Positions 38,201-51,212 of a stretch of 64,000 bases of DNA are shown here, piece after piece. The DNA lies in NCBI GenBank assembly GCA_963920635.1, contig OY987298.1, positions 85,321,454-85,385,453 of the forward strand. Direction: 5' to 3'. Origin of the DNA: Pseudeuparius sepicola. Its lineage: Eukaryota > Arthropoda > Insecta > Coleoptera > Anthribidae. The position numbers and the translations under genes are program-made. A model generated the notes under the pieces. The model saw only the letters and a program-made list of their open reading frames with translations, was not told where the DNA came from and did not search any database. Positions within the stretch are counted from its first letter, which is position 1; each line of letters opens with the position of its first letter.

Positions 38201-40334
38201 CCGAAAAAAAAAAATTCCTATACGACGTAAATTAAGTTCTACAACACGATTCCGCAATAAAAATTTTTCTATAAAATTTCTGAGTGCCCCGCCAGCGCAC
38301 TTTTTCAATTTTTAAAAATGTTGACATGCTCCGAAAAAAAGATCCTATACGACGTAAATTGAGTTCTACAACACTATTCCGCCCTCCAAATTTTTCTAAA
38401 AAATTTCAAAGTACCTGGTCAGCGCACTTTTTCTATTTTCAAAAATGTTGACATGCTCCGAAAAAAAATTCCTATGCGACGTAAATTGAGTTCTACAACA
38501 CGATTCCGCCCTCAAAATGTTTCTAAAAAATTTTTGAGTGACTGGCCAGCGCACTTTTTCAATTTTCAAAAATGTTGACATGCTCCGAAAAAAAATACCT
38601 ATGCGACGTAAATTGAGTTCTACAACACGATTCCGCCCTCAAAATTTTTCTAAAAAAATTTTAAGTACCTGGTCAGCGCACTTTTTCAATTTTCAAAAAT
38701 GTTGGCATGCTCCGAAAAAAAAATTCCTATGCGACGTAAATTAAGTTCTACAACACAATTCCGCCCTAAAAATTTTTTTTTTAAATTTCTGTGCCTGGCC
38801 AGCGCACTTTTTCAATTTTCAAAAATGTTGTCATGCTCCGAAAAAAAAAAAAATCCTATACGACGTAAATTAAGTTCTACAACACGATTCCGCCCTAAAA
38901 ATTTTTCTATAAAATTTCTGAGTGCCCCGCCAGCGCACTTTTTCAATTTTCAAAAATGTTGACATGCTTCGAAAAAAAAATACCTATGCGACGTAAATTG
39001 AGTTCTACAACACGATTCCGCCCTCAAAATGTTTCTAAAAAATTTTTGAGTGCCTGGCCAGCGCACTTTTTCAATTTTCAAAAATGTTGACATGCTCCGA
39101 AAAAAAATACCTATGCGACGTAAATTAAGTTCTGCAACACGATTCCGCCCTAAAAATTTTTCTATAAAATTTCAAAGTACCTGGTCAGCGCACTTTTTCA
39201 ATTTTCAAAAATGTTGTCATGCTCCGAAAAAAAAAAATTCCTATACGACGTAAATTAAGTTCTACAACACGATTCCGCAATAAAAATTTTTCTATAAAAT
39301 TTCTGAGTGCCCCGCCAGCGCACTTTTTCAATTTTCAAAAATGTTGACATGCTTCGAAAAAAAATACCTATGCGACGTAAATTGAGTTCTACAACACGAT
39401 TCCGCCCTCAAAATGTTTCTAAAAAATTTTTGAGTGCCTGGCCAGCGCACTTTTTCAACTTTCAAAAATGTTGACATGCTCCGAAAAAAAATACCTATGC
39501 GACGTAAATTGAGTTCTACAACACGATTCCGCCCTAAAAATTTTTCTAAAAAAATTTTAAGTACCTGGTCAGCGCACTTTTGCAATTTTCAAAAATGTTG
39601 TCATGCTCCGAAAAAAAAATAAAATTCCTATACGACGTAAATTAAGTTCTGCAACACGATTCCGCCCTAAAAATTTTTCTATAAAATTTCAAAGTACCTG
39701 GTCAGCGCACTTTTTCAATTTTCAAAAATGTTGGCATGCTCCGAAAAAAAAATTCCTATGCGACGTAAATTAAGTTCTACAACACAATTCCGCTCTAAAA
39801 ATTTTTTTATAAAATTTCTGTGCCTGGCCAGCGCACTTTTTCAATTTTCAAACATGTTGACATGCTCCGAAAAAAAATTCCTATGCGACGTAAATTAAGT
39901 TCTACAACACAATTCCGCCCTAAAAATTTATTTATAAAATTTCTGAGTGCCTGGCCAGCGCACTTTTTCAATTTTCAAACATGTTGACATGCTCCAAAAA
40001 AAAATAAAATTCCTATACGACGTAAATTAAGTTCTGCAACACGATTCCGCCCTAAAAATTTTTCTATAAAATTTCAAAGTACCTGGTCAGCGCACTTTTT
40101 CAATTTCCAAAAATGTTGGCATGCTCCGAAAAAAAAAAACCTATGCGACGTAAATTAAGTTCTACAACACAATTCCGCCCTAAAAATTTTTTTATAAAAT
40201 TTCTGTGCCTGGCCAGCGCACTTTTTCAATTTTCAAAAATGTTGTCATGCTCCGAAAAATAAAAATTCCTATACGACGTAAATTAAGTTCTACAACACGA
40301 TTCCGCCCTAAAAATTTTTCTATAAAATTTCTGA
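35203..40334. repeat. Expanded higher-order repeat in copy 2 (5,132 bp)
   Basis: This is the counterpart of the 4,235-bp unit at 17,757-21,991 and is 897 bp longer. The excess is explained by loss of one B monomer (126 bp; the B seen at about 20,745 is missing before 38,190) and a 1,023-bp tandem duplication covering 37,271-39,316 (1,023 - 126 = 897). Both duplicated copies lack the B monomer, so the loss came first. E markers are at 34,795 and 39,927. Confidence 0.82.
37271..39316. repeat. 1,023-bp eight-monomer tandem duplication (two copies)
   Basis: Positions 37,271-38,293 repeat at 38,294-39,316. Matching points are 37,373/38,396, 37,515/38,538, 37,676/38,699 and 38,027/39,050. The joint joins a C end (CCCCGCC, 38,287-38,293) to AGCGCACTTTTTCAATTTTTAA, whose TTTTTAA marker normally follows TACCTGGCC, so the exchange lies between 38,294 and 38,312. 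The duplication is absent from the homologous place in copy 1 (about 19.8-21.0 kb). It therefore arose after the 18-kb duplication, or was lost from copy 1. Confidence 0.85.
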
Positions 40335-43300
40335 GTGCCCCGCCAGCGCACTTTTTCAATTTTCAAAAATGTTGACATGCTTCGAAAAAAAATACCTATG
40401 CGACGTAAATTGAGTTCTACAACACGATTCCGCCCTCAAAATTTTTCTAAAAAATTTCAAAGTACCTGGTCAGCGCACTTTTTCAATTTTCAAAAATGTT
40501 GGCATGCTCCGAAAAAAAAATTCCTATGCGACGTAAATTAAGTTCTACAACACAATTCCGCCCTAAAAAATTTTTTATAAAATTTCTGTGCCTGGCCAGC
40601 GCACTTTTTCAATTTTCAAAAATGTTGTCATGCTCCGAAAAAAAAATTCCTATACGACGTAAATTAAGTTCTACAACACGATTCCGCCCTAAAAATTTTT
40701 CTATAAAATTTCTGAGTGCCTCGCCAGCGCACTTTTTTAATTTTTAAAAATGTTGACATGCTCCGAAAAGAAAATTCCTATGCGACGTAAATTGAGTTCT
40801 ACAACACGATTCCACCCTCAAAATTTTTCTAAAAAAATTTTAAGTTCCTGGTCAGCGCACTTTTTCAATTTTCAAAAATGTTGTCATGCTCCGAAAAAAA
40901 AAAATAAAATTCCTATACGACGTAAATTGAGTTCTACCACACGATTCCGCCCTCAAAATTTTTCTAAAAAATTTCTAAGTACCTGGCCAGCGCACTTTTT
41001 CAATTTTTAAAAATGTTGACATGCTCCGAAAAAAAAATCCTATACGACGTAAATTGAGTTCTACAACACTATTCCGCCCTCCAAATTTTTCTAAAAAATT
41101 TCAAAGTACCTGGTCAGCGCACTTTTTCTATTTTCAAAAATGTTGACATGCTCCGAAAAAAAATTCCTATGCGACGTAAATTGAGTTCTACAACACGATT
41201 CCGCCCTCAAAATGTTTCTAAAAAATTTTTGAGTGCCTGGCCAGCGCACTTTTTCAATTTTCAAAAATGTTGACATGCTCCGAAAAAAAATACCTATGCG
41301 ACGTAAATTGAGTTCTACAACACGATTCCGCCCTCAAAATTTTTCTAAAAAAATTTTAAGTACCTGGTCAGCGCACTTTTTCAATTTTCAAAAATGTTGG
41401 CATGCTCCGAAAAAAAAATTCCTATGCGACGTAAATTAAGTTCTACAACACAATTCCGCCCTAAAAATTTTTTTATAAAATTTCTGTGCCTGGCCAGCGC
41501 ACTTTTTCAATTTTCAAAAATGTTGTCATGCTCCGAAAAAAAAAAATTCCTATACGACGTAAATTAAGTTCTACAACACGATTCCGCCCTAAAAATTTTT
41601 CTATAAAATTTCTGAGTGCCCCGCCAGCGCACTTTTTCAATTTTCAAAAATGTTGACATGCTCCGAAAAAAAATACCTGTGCGACGTAAATTGAGTTCTA
41701 CAACACGATTCCGCCCTAAAAATTTTTCTAAAAAAATTTTAAGTACCTGGTCAGCGCACTTTTGCAATTTTCAAAAATGTTGTCATGCTCCGAAAAAAAA
41801 ATAAAATTCCTATACGACGTAAATTAAGTTCTGCAACACGATTCCGCCCTAAAAATTTTTCTATAAAATTTCAAAGTACCTGGTCAGCGCACTTTTTCAA
41901 TTTTCAAAAATGTTGGCATGCTCCGAAAAAAAAAAAATTCCTATACGACGTAAATTAAGTTCTACAACACGATTCCGCCCTAAAAATTTTTCTATAAAAT
42001 TTCTGAGTGCCCCGCCAGCGCACTTTTTCAATTTTCAAAAATGTTGACATGCTCCGAAAAAAAATACCTATGCGACGTAAATTGAGTTCTACAACACGAT
42101 TCCGCCCTAAAAATTTTTCTAAAAAAATTTTAAGTACCTGGTCAGCGCACTTTTGCAATTTTCAAAAATGTTGTCATGCTCCGAAAAAAAAATAAAATTC
42201 CTATACGACGTAAATTAAGTTCTGCAACACGATTCCGCCCTAAAAATTTTTCTATAAAATTTCAAAGTACCTGGTCAGCGCACTTTTTCAATTTTCAAAA
42301 ATGTTGGCATGCTCCGAAAAAAAAATTCCTATGCGACGTAAATTAAGTTCTTCAACACAATTCCGCCCTAAAAATTTTTTTATAAAATTTCTGTGCCTGG
42401 CCAGCGCACTTTTTCAATTTTCAAAAATGTTGTCATGCTCCGAAAAAAAAAAATTCCTATACGACGTAAATTAAGTTCTACAACACGATTCCGCAATAAA
42501 AATTTTTCTATAAAATTTCTGAGTGCCCCGCCAGCGCACTTTTTCAATTTTCAAAAATGTTGACATGCTTCGAAAAAAAATACCTATGCGACGTAAATTG
42601 AGTTCTACAACACGATTCCGCCCTCAAAATGTTTCTAAAAAATTTTTGAGTGCCTGGCCAGCGCACTTTTTCAACTTTCAAAAATGTTGACATGCTCCGA
42701 AAAAAAATACCTATGCGACGTAAATTGAGTTCTACAACACGATTCCGCCCTAAAAATTTTTCTAAAAAAATTTTAAGTACCTGGTCAGCGCACTTTTGCA
42801 ATTTTCAAAAATGTTGTCATGCTCCGAAAAAAAAATAAAATTCCTATACGACGTAAATTAAGTTCTGCAACACGATTCCGCCCTAAAAATTTTTCTATAA
42901 AATTTCAAAGTACCTGGTCAGCGCACTTTTTCAATTTTCAAAAATGTTGGCATGCTCCGAAAAAAAAATTCCTATGCGACGTAAATTAAGTTCTACAACA
43001 CAATTCCGCTCTAAAAATTTTTTTATAAAATTTCTGTGCCTGGCCAGCGCACTTTTTCAATTTTCAAACATGTTGACATGCTCCGAAAAAAAATTCCTAT
43101 GCGACGTAAATTAAGTTCTACAACACAATTCCGCCCTAAAAATTTATTTATAAAATTTCTGAGTGCCTGGCCAGCGCACTTTTTCAATTTTCAAACATGT
43201 TGACATGCTCCAAAAAAAAATAAAATTCCTATACGACGTAAATTAAGTTCTGCAACACGATTCCGCCCTAAAAATTTTTCTATAAAATTTCAAAGTACCT

Positions 43301-43550
43301 GGTCAGCGCACTTTTTCAATTTCCAAAAATGTTGGCATGCTCCGAAAAAAAAAAACCTATGCGACGTAAATTAAGTTCTACAACACAATTCCGCCCTAAA
43401 AATTTTTTTATAAAATTTCTGTGCCTGGCCAGCGCACTTTTTCAATTTTCAAAAATGTTGTCATGCTCCGAAAAATAAAAATTCCTATACGACGTAAATT
43501 AAGTTCTACAACACGATTCCGCCCTAAAAATTTTTCTATAAAATTTCTGA
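40335..43550. repeat. Shortened 25-monomer higher-order repeat, copy 2 (3,216 bp)
   Basis: This is the descendant of 21,992-25,207 at a shift of 18,343 bp, with the same internal 391-bp duplication (41,538-42,319), the same CCTGTGCG variant at 41,679 and the same CCGCTCTAAA and CAACTTTCAAA markers. It differs at one site I noticed: position 40,005 is T where copy 1 has A (21,662). Other copies of this monomer also have T, so the change happened in copy 1. Confidence 0.82.
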
Positions 43551-46500
43551 GTGCCCCGCCAGCGCACTTTTTCAATTTTCAAAAATGTTGACATGCTTCG
43601 AAAAAAAATACCTATGCGACGTAAATTGAGTTCTACAACACGATTCCGCCCTCAAAATTTTTCTAAAAAATTTCAAAGTACCTGGTCAGCGCACTTTTTC
43701 AATTTTCAAAAATGTTGGCATGCTCCGAAAAAAAAATTCCTATGCGACGTAAATTAAGTTCTACAACACAATTCCGCCCTAAAAAATTTTTTATAAAATT
43801 TCTGTGCCTGGCCAGCGCACTTTTTCAATTTTCAAAAATGTTGTCATGCTCCGAAAAAAAAATTCCTATACGACGTAAATTAAGTTCTACAACACGATTC
43901 CGCCCTAAAAATTTTTCTATAAAATTTCTGAGTGCCTCGCCAGCGCACTTTTTTAATTTTTAAAAATGTTGACATGCTCCGAAAAGAAAATTCCTATGCG
44001 ACGTAAATTGAGTTCTACAACACGATTCCACCCTCAAAATTTTTCTAAAAAAATTTTAAGTTCCTGGTCAGCGCACTTTTTCAATTTTCAAAAATGTTGT
44101 CATGCTCCGAAAAAAAAAAATAAAATTCCTATACGACGTAAATTGAGTTCTACCACACGATTCCGCCCTCAAAATTTTTCTAAAAAATTTCTAAGTACCT
44201 GGCCAGCGCACTTTTTCAATTTTTAAAAATGTTGACATGCTCCGAAAAAAAAATCCTATACGACGTAAATTGAGTTCTACAACACTATTCCGCCCTCCAA
44301 ATTTTTCTAAAAAATTTCAAAGTACCTGGTCAGCGCACTTTTTCTATTTTCAAAAATGTTGACATGCTCCGAAAAAAAATTCCTATGCGACGTAAATTGA
44401 GTTCTACAACACGATTCCGCCCTCAAAATGTTTCTAAAAAATTTTTGAGTGCCTGGCCAGCGCACTTTTTCAATTTTCAAAAATGTTGACATGCTCCGAA
44501 AAAAAATACCTATGCGACGTAAATTGAGTTCTACAACACGATTCCGCCCTCAAAATTTTTCTAAAAAAATTTTAAGTACCTGGTCAGCGCACTTTTTCAA
44601 TTTTCAAAAATGTTGGCATGCTCCGAAAAAAAAATTCCTATGCGACGTAAATTAAGTTCTACAACACAATTCCGCCCTAAAAATTTTTTTATAAAATTTC
44701 TGTGCCTGGCCAGCGCACTTTTTCAATTTTCAAAAATGTTGTCATGCTCCGAAAAAAAAAAATTCCTATACGACGTAAATTAAGTTCTACAACACGATTC
44801 CGCCCTAAAAATTTTTCTATAAAATTTCTGAGTGCCCCGCCAGCGCACTTTTTCAATTTTCAAAAATGTTGACATGCTCCGAAAAAAAATACCTATGCGA
44901 CGTAAATTGAGTTCTACAACACGATTCCGCCCTAAAAATTTTTCTAAAAAAATTTTAAGTACCTGGTCAGCGCACTTTTGCAATTTTCAAAAATGTTGTC
45001 ATGCTCCGAAAAAAAAATAAAATTCCTATACGACGTAAATTAAGTTCTGCAACACGATTCCGCCCTAAAAATTTTTCTATAAAATTTCAAAGTACCTGGT
45101 CAGCGCACTTTTTCAATTTTCAAAAATGTTGGCATGCTCCGAAAAAAAAAAAATTCCTATACGACGTAAATTAAGTTCTACAACACGATTCCGCCCTAAA
45201 AATTTTTCTATAAATTTCTGAGTGCCCCGCCAGCGCACTTTTTCAATTTTCAAAAATGTTGACATGCTTCGAAAAAAAATACCTATGCGACGTAAATTGA
45301 GTTCTACAACACGATTCCGCCCTCAAAATTTTTCTAAAAAATTTCAAAGTACCTGGTCAGCGCACTTTTTCAATTTTCAAAAATGTTGGCATGCTCCGAA
45401 AAAAAAATTCCTATGCGACGTAAATTAAGTTCTACAACACAATTCCGCCCTAAAAAATTTTTTATAAAATTTCTGTGAATGGCCAGCGCACTTTTTCAAT
45501 TTTCAAAAATGTTGTCATGCTCCGAAAAAAAAAATAAAATTCCTATACGACGTAAATTGAGTTCTACCACACGATTCCGCCCTCAAAATTTTTCTAAAAA
45601 ATTTCTAAGTACCTGGCCAGCGCACTTTTTCAATTTTTAAAAATGTTGACATGCTCCGAAAAAAAGATCCTATACGACGTAAATTGAGTTCTACAACACT
45701 ATTCCGCCCTCCAAATTTTTCTAAAAAATTTCAAAGTACCTGGTCAGCGCACTTTTTCTATTTTCAAAAATGTTGACATGCTCCGAAAAAAAATTCCTAT
45801 GCGACGTAAATTGAGTTCTACAACACGATTCCGCCCTCAAAATGTTTCTAAAAAATTTTTGAGTGACTGGCCAGCGCACTTTTTCAATTTTCAAAAATGT
45901 TGACATGCTCCGAAAAAAAATACCTATGCGACGTAAATTGAGTTCTACAACACGATTCCGCCCTCAAAATTTTTCTAAAAAAATTTTAAGTACCTGGTCA
46001 GCGCACTTTTTCAATTTTCAAAAATGTTGGCATGCTCCGAAAAAAAAATTCCTATGCGACGTAAATTAAGTTCTACAACACAATTCCGCCCTAAAAATTT
46101 TTTTTTTAAATTTCTGTGCCTGGCCAGCGCACTTTTTCAATTTTCAAAAATGTTGTCATGCTCCGAAAAAAAAAAAATTCCTATACGACGTAAATTAAGT
46201 TCTACAACACGATTCCGCCCTAAAAATTTTTCTATAAAATTTCTGAGTGCCCCGCCAGCGCACTTTTTCAATTTTCAAAAATGTTGACATGCTTCGAAAA
46301 AAAAATACCTATGCGACGTAAATTGAGTTCTACAACACGATTCCGCCCTCAAAATGTTTCTAAAAAATTTTTGAGTGCCTGGCCAGCGCACTTTTTCAAT
46401 TTTCAAAAATGTTGACATGCTCCGAAAAAAAATACCTATGCGACGTAAATTAAGTTCTGCAACACGATTCCGCCCTAAAAATTTTTCTATAAAATTTCAA

Positions 46501-47785
46501 AGTACCTGGTCAGCGCACTTTTTCAATTTTCAAAAATGTTGGCATGCTCCGAAAAAAAAATTCCTATGCGACGTAAATTAAGTTCTTCAACACAATTCCG
46601 CCCTAAAAATTTTTTTATAAAATTTCTGTGCCTGGCCAGCGCACTTTTTCAATTTTCAAAAATGTTGTCATGCTCCGAAAAAAAAAAATTCCTATACGAC
46701 GTAAATTAAGTTCTACAACACGATTCCGCAATAAAAATTTTTCTATAAAATTTCTGAGTGCCCCGCCAGCGCACTTTTTCAATTTTCAAAAATGTTGACA
46801 TGCTTCGAAAAAAAATACCTATGCGACGTAAATTGAGTTCTACAACACGATTCCGCCCTCAAAATGTTTCTAAAAAATTTTTGAGTGCCTGGCCAGCGCA
46901 CTTTTTCAACTTTCAAAAATGTTGACATGCTCCGAAAAAAAATACCTATGCGACGTAAATTGAGTTCTACAACACGATTCCGCCCTAAAAATTTTTCTAA
47001 AAAAATTTTAAGTACCTGGTCAGCGCACTTTTGCAATTTTCAAAAATGTTGTCATGCTCCGAAAAAAAAATAAAATTCCTATACGACGTAAATTAAGTTC
47101 TGCAACACGATTCCGCCCTAAAAATTTTTCTATAAAATTTCAAAGTACCTGGTCAGCGCACTTTTTCAATTTTCAAAAATGTTGGCATGCTCCGAAAAAA
47201 AAATTCCTATGCGACGTAAATTAAGTTCTACAACACAATTCCGCTCTAAAAATTTTTTTATAAAATTTCTGTGCCTGGCCAGCGCACTTTTTCAATTTTC
47301 AAACATGTTGACATGCTCCGAAAAAAAATTCCTATGCGACGTAAATTAAGTTCTACAACACAATTCCGCCCTAAAAATTTATTTATAAAATTTCTGAGTG
47401 CCTGGCCAGCGCACTTTTTCAATTTTCAAACATGTTGACATGCTCCAAAAAAAAATAAAATTCCTATACGACGTAAATTAAGTTCTGCAACACGATTCCG
47501 CCCTAAAAATTTTTCTATAAAATTTCAAAGTACCTGGTCAGCGCACTTTTTCAATTTCCAAAAATGTTGGCATGCTCCGAAAAAAAAAAACCTATGCGAC
47601 GTAAATTAAGTTCTACAACACAATTCCGCCCTAAAAATTTTTTTATAAAATTTCTGTGCCTGGCCAGCGCACTTTTTCAATTTTCAAAAATGTTGTCATG
47701 CTCCGAAAAATAAAAATTCCTATACGACGTAAATTAAGTTCTACAACACGATTCCGCCCTAAAAATTTTTCTATAAAATTTCTGA
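43551..47785. repeat. 33-monomer higher-order repeat in copy 2 (4,235 bp)
   Basis: This is the descendant of 25,208-29,442 at a shift of 18,343 bp. The distance to the next unit start (47,786) is again 4,235 bp, and E markers are at 43,143 and 47,378. The TGTGAATGG variant is at 45,475-45,483. I saw no difference from the copy 1 unit in the stretches compared. Confidence 0.82.
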
Positions 47786-49003
47786 GTGCCCCGCCAGCGC
47801 ACTTTTTCAATTTTCAAAAATGTTGACATGCTTCGAAAAAAAATACCTATGCGACGTAAATTGAGTTCTACAACACGATTCCGCCCTCAAAATTTTTCTA
47901 AAAAATTTCAAAGTACCTGGTCAGCGCACTTTTTCAATTTTCAAAAATGTTGGCATGCTCCGAAAAAAAAATTCCTATGCGACGTAAATTAAGTTCTACA
48001 ACACAATTCCGCCCTAAAAATTTTTTTATAAAATTTCTGTGCCTGGCCAGCGCACTTTTTCAATTTTCAAAAATGTTGTCATGCTCCGAAAAAAAAAAAA
48101 TTCCTATACGACGTAAATTAAGTTCTACAACACGATTCCGCCCTAAAAATTTTTCTATAAATTTCTGAGTGCCCCGCCAGCGCACTTTTTCAATTTTCAA
48201 AAATGTTGACATGCTTCGAAAAAAAATACCTATGCGACGTAAATTGAGTTCTACAACACGATTCCGCCCTCAAAATTTTTCTAAAAAATTTCAAAGTACC
48301 TGGTCAGCGCACTTTTTCAATTTTCAAAAATGTTGGCATGCTCCGAAAAAAAAATTCCTATGCGACGTAAATTAAGTTCTACAACACAATTCCGCCCTAA
48401 AAAATTTTTTATAAAATTTCTGTGCCTGGCCAGCGCACTTTTTCAATTTTCAAAAATGTTGTCATGCTCCGAAAAAAAAAATAAAATTCCTATACGACGT
48501 AAATTGAGTTCTACCACACGATTCCGCCCTCAAAATTTTTCTAAAAAATTTCTAAGTACCTGGCCAGCGCACTTTTTCAATTTTTAAAAATGTTGACATG
48601 CTCCGAAAAAAAGATCCTATACGACGTAAATTGAGTTCTACAACACTATTCCGCCCTCCAAATTTTTCTAAAAAATTTCAAAGTACCTGGTCAGCGCACT
48701 TTTTCTATTTTCAAAAATGTTGACATGCTCCGAAAAAAAATTCCTATGCGACGTAAATTGAGTTCTACAACACGATTCCGCCCTCAAAATGTTTCTAAAA
48801 AATTTTTGAGTGACTGGCCAGCGCACTTTTTCAATTTTCAAAAATGTTGACATGCTCCGAAAAAAAATACCTATGCGACGTAAATTGAGTTCTACAACAC
48901 GATTCCGCCCTCAAAATTTTTCTAAAAAAATTTTAAGTACCTGGTCAGCGCACTTTTTCAATTTTCAAAAATGTTGGCATGCTCCGAAAAAAAAATTCCT
49001 ATG
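47786..49003. repeat. A-B-C trimer pair and right end of large unit copy 2
   Basis: Two 383-bp trimers (47,786 and 48,169) are followed by the AAAAAGATCC, ACTATTCC and GAGTGACTGGCC monomers, matching 29,443-30,660 at a shift of 18,343 bp. At 49,004 the B monomer continues intact. This shows the original sequence that lay to the right of the duplicated unit. Confidence 0.8.
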
Positions 49004-51212
49004 CGACGTAAATTAAGTTCTACAACACAATTCCGCCCTAAAAATTTTTTTTTTAAATTTCTGTGCCTGGCCAGCGCACTTTTTCAATTTTCAAAAATGT
49101 TGTCATGCTCCGAAAAAAAAAAAATTCCTATACGACGTAAATTAAGTTCTACAACACGATTCCGCCCTAAAAATTTTTCTATAAAATTTCTGAGTGCCCC
49201 GCCAGCGCACTTTTTCAATTTTCAAAAATGTTGACATGCTTCGAAAAAAAAATACCTATGCGACGTAAATTGAGTTCTACAACACGATTCCGCCCTCAAA
49301 ATGTTTCTAAAAAATTTTTGAGTGCCTGGCCAGCGCACTTTTTCAATTTTCAAAAATGTTGACATGCTCCGAAAAAAAATACCTATGCGACGTAAATTAA
49401 GTTCTGCAACACGATTCCGCCCTAAAAATTTTTCTATAAAATTTCAAAGTACCTGGTCAGCGCACTTTTTCAATTTTCAAAAATGTTGGCATGCTCCGAA
49501 AAAAAAATTCCTATGCGACGTAAATTAAGTTCTTCAACACAATTCCGCCCTAAAAATTTTTTTATAAAATTTCTGTGCCTGGCCAGCGCACTTTTTCAAT
49601 TTTCAAAAATGTTGTCATGCTCCGAAAAAAAAAAATTCCTATACGACGTAAATTAAGTTCTACAACACGATTCCGCAATAAAAATTTTTCTATAAAATTT
49701 CTGAGTGCCCCGCCAGCGCACTTTTTCAATTTTCAAAAATGTTGACATGCTTCGAAAAAAAATACCTATGCGACGTAAATTGAGTTCTACAACACGATTC
49801 CGCCCTCAAAATTTTTCTAAAAAATTTCAAAGTACCTGGTCAGCGCACTTTTTCAATTTTCAAAAATGTTGGCATGCTCCGAAAAAAAAATCCTATACGA
49901 CGTAAATTGAGTTCTACAACACTATTCCGCCCTCCAAATTTTTCTAAAAAATTTCAAAGTACCTGGTCAGCGCACTTTTTCTATTTTCAAAAATGTTGAC
50001 ATGCTCCGAAAAAAAATTCCTATGCGACGTAAATTGAGTTCTACAACACGATTCCGCCCTCAAAATGTTTCTAAAAAATTTTTGAGTGCCTGGCCAGCGC
50101 ACTTTTTCAATTTTCAAAAATGTTGACATGCTCCGAAAAAAAATACCTATGCGACGTAAATTGAGTTCTACAACACGATTCCGCCCTAAAAATTTTTCTA
50201 AAAAAATTTTAAGTACCTGGTCAGCGCACTTTTGCAATTTTCAAAAATGTTGTCATGCTCCGAAAAAAAAATAAAATTCCTATACGACGTAAATTAAGTT
50301 CTGCAACACGATTCCGCCCTAAAAATTTTTCTATAAAATTTCAAAGTACCTGGTCAGCGCACTTTTTCAATTTTCAAAAATGTTGGCATGCTCCGAAAAA
50401 AAAATTCCTATGCGACGTAAATTAAGTTCTACAACACAATTCCGCCCTAAAAATTTTTTTATAAAATTTCTGTGCCTGGCCAGCGCACTTTTTCAATTTT
50501 CAAACATGTTGACATGCTCCGAAAAAAAATTCCTATGCGACGTAAATTAAGTTCTACAACACAATTCCGCCCTAAAAATTTATTTATAAAATTTCTGAGT
50601 GCCTGGCCAGCGCACTTTTTCAATTTTCAAACATGTTGACATGCTCCAAAAAAAAATAAAATTCCTATACGACGTAAATTAAGTTCTGCAACACGATTCC
50701 GCCCTAAAAATTTTTCTATAAAATTTCAAAGTACCTGGTCAGCGCACTTTTTCAATTTCCAAAAATGTTGGCATGCTCCGAAAAAAAAATTCCTATGCGA
50801 CGTAAATTAAGTTCTACAACACAATTCCGCCCTAAAAATTTTTTTATAAAATTTCTGTGCCTGGCCAGCGCACTTTTTCAATTTTCAAAAATGTTGTCAT
50901 GCTCCGAAAAAAAAAAATTCCTATACGACGTAAATTAAGTTCTACAACACGATTCCGCCCTAAAAATTTTTCTATAAAATTTCTGAGTGCCCCGCCAGCG
51001 CACTTTTTCAATTTTCAAAAATGTTGACATGCTTCGAAAAAAAATACCTATGCGACGTAAATTGAGTTCTACAACACGATTCCGCCCTCAAAATTTTTCT
51101 AAAAAATTTCAAAGTACCTGGTCAGCGCACTTTTTCAATTTTCAAAAATGTTGGCATGCTCCGAAAAAAAAATTCCTATGCGACGTAAATTAAGTTCTAC
51201 AACACAATTCCG
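49004..51212. repeat. Satellite segment right of the 18-kb duplication
   Basis: From 49,004 to about 49.7 kb the order matches 13,986 onward (shift 35,018; 49,322 to 14,304). From about 49.75 kb it matches 16.5-18.0 kb (shift 33,230; 49,944 to 16,714, 50,086 to 16,856, 50,987 to 17,757) and continues into the next feature. Relative to copy 1 about 1,788 bp (14 monomers) lying between 14.7 and 16.5 kb is absent. The hybrid TTGGCATGCTCCG plus TCCTATACG is present near 49,885. The E marker is at 50,579. Confidence 0.75.

Larger units (their letters stand above)
30661..49003. repeat. Large tandem duplication unit, copy 2 (18,343 bp)
   Basis: This is the second copy of the 12,707-30,660 unit. It begins at a joint where a B head ending CCTATG (30,660) passes into a C tail (ACACG at 30,686). 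At its right end the B monomer continues normally past 49,004, as expected for a tandem duplication. Relative to copy 1 it lacks one monomer near 31,575 (127 bp), one near 31,810 (128 bp) and one trimer near 32,770 (383 bp). It has one extra C monomer before 33,153 (130 bp) and a net +897 bp near 38.2 kb. The sum, +389 bp, equals the observed length difference. Confidence 0.88.

Noticed and set aside
12707..49003. 18-kb duplication as a pure assembly duplicate
   Set aside because: Not excluded, but less likely: the copies differ by defined monomer gains and losses and by private substitutions, and the joint is an in-phase hybrid monomer. Read support is still required.
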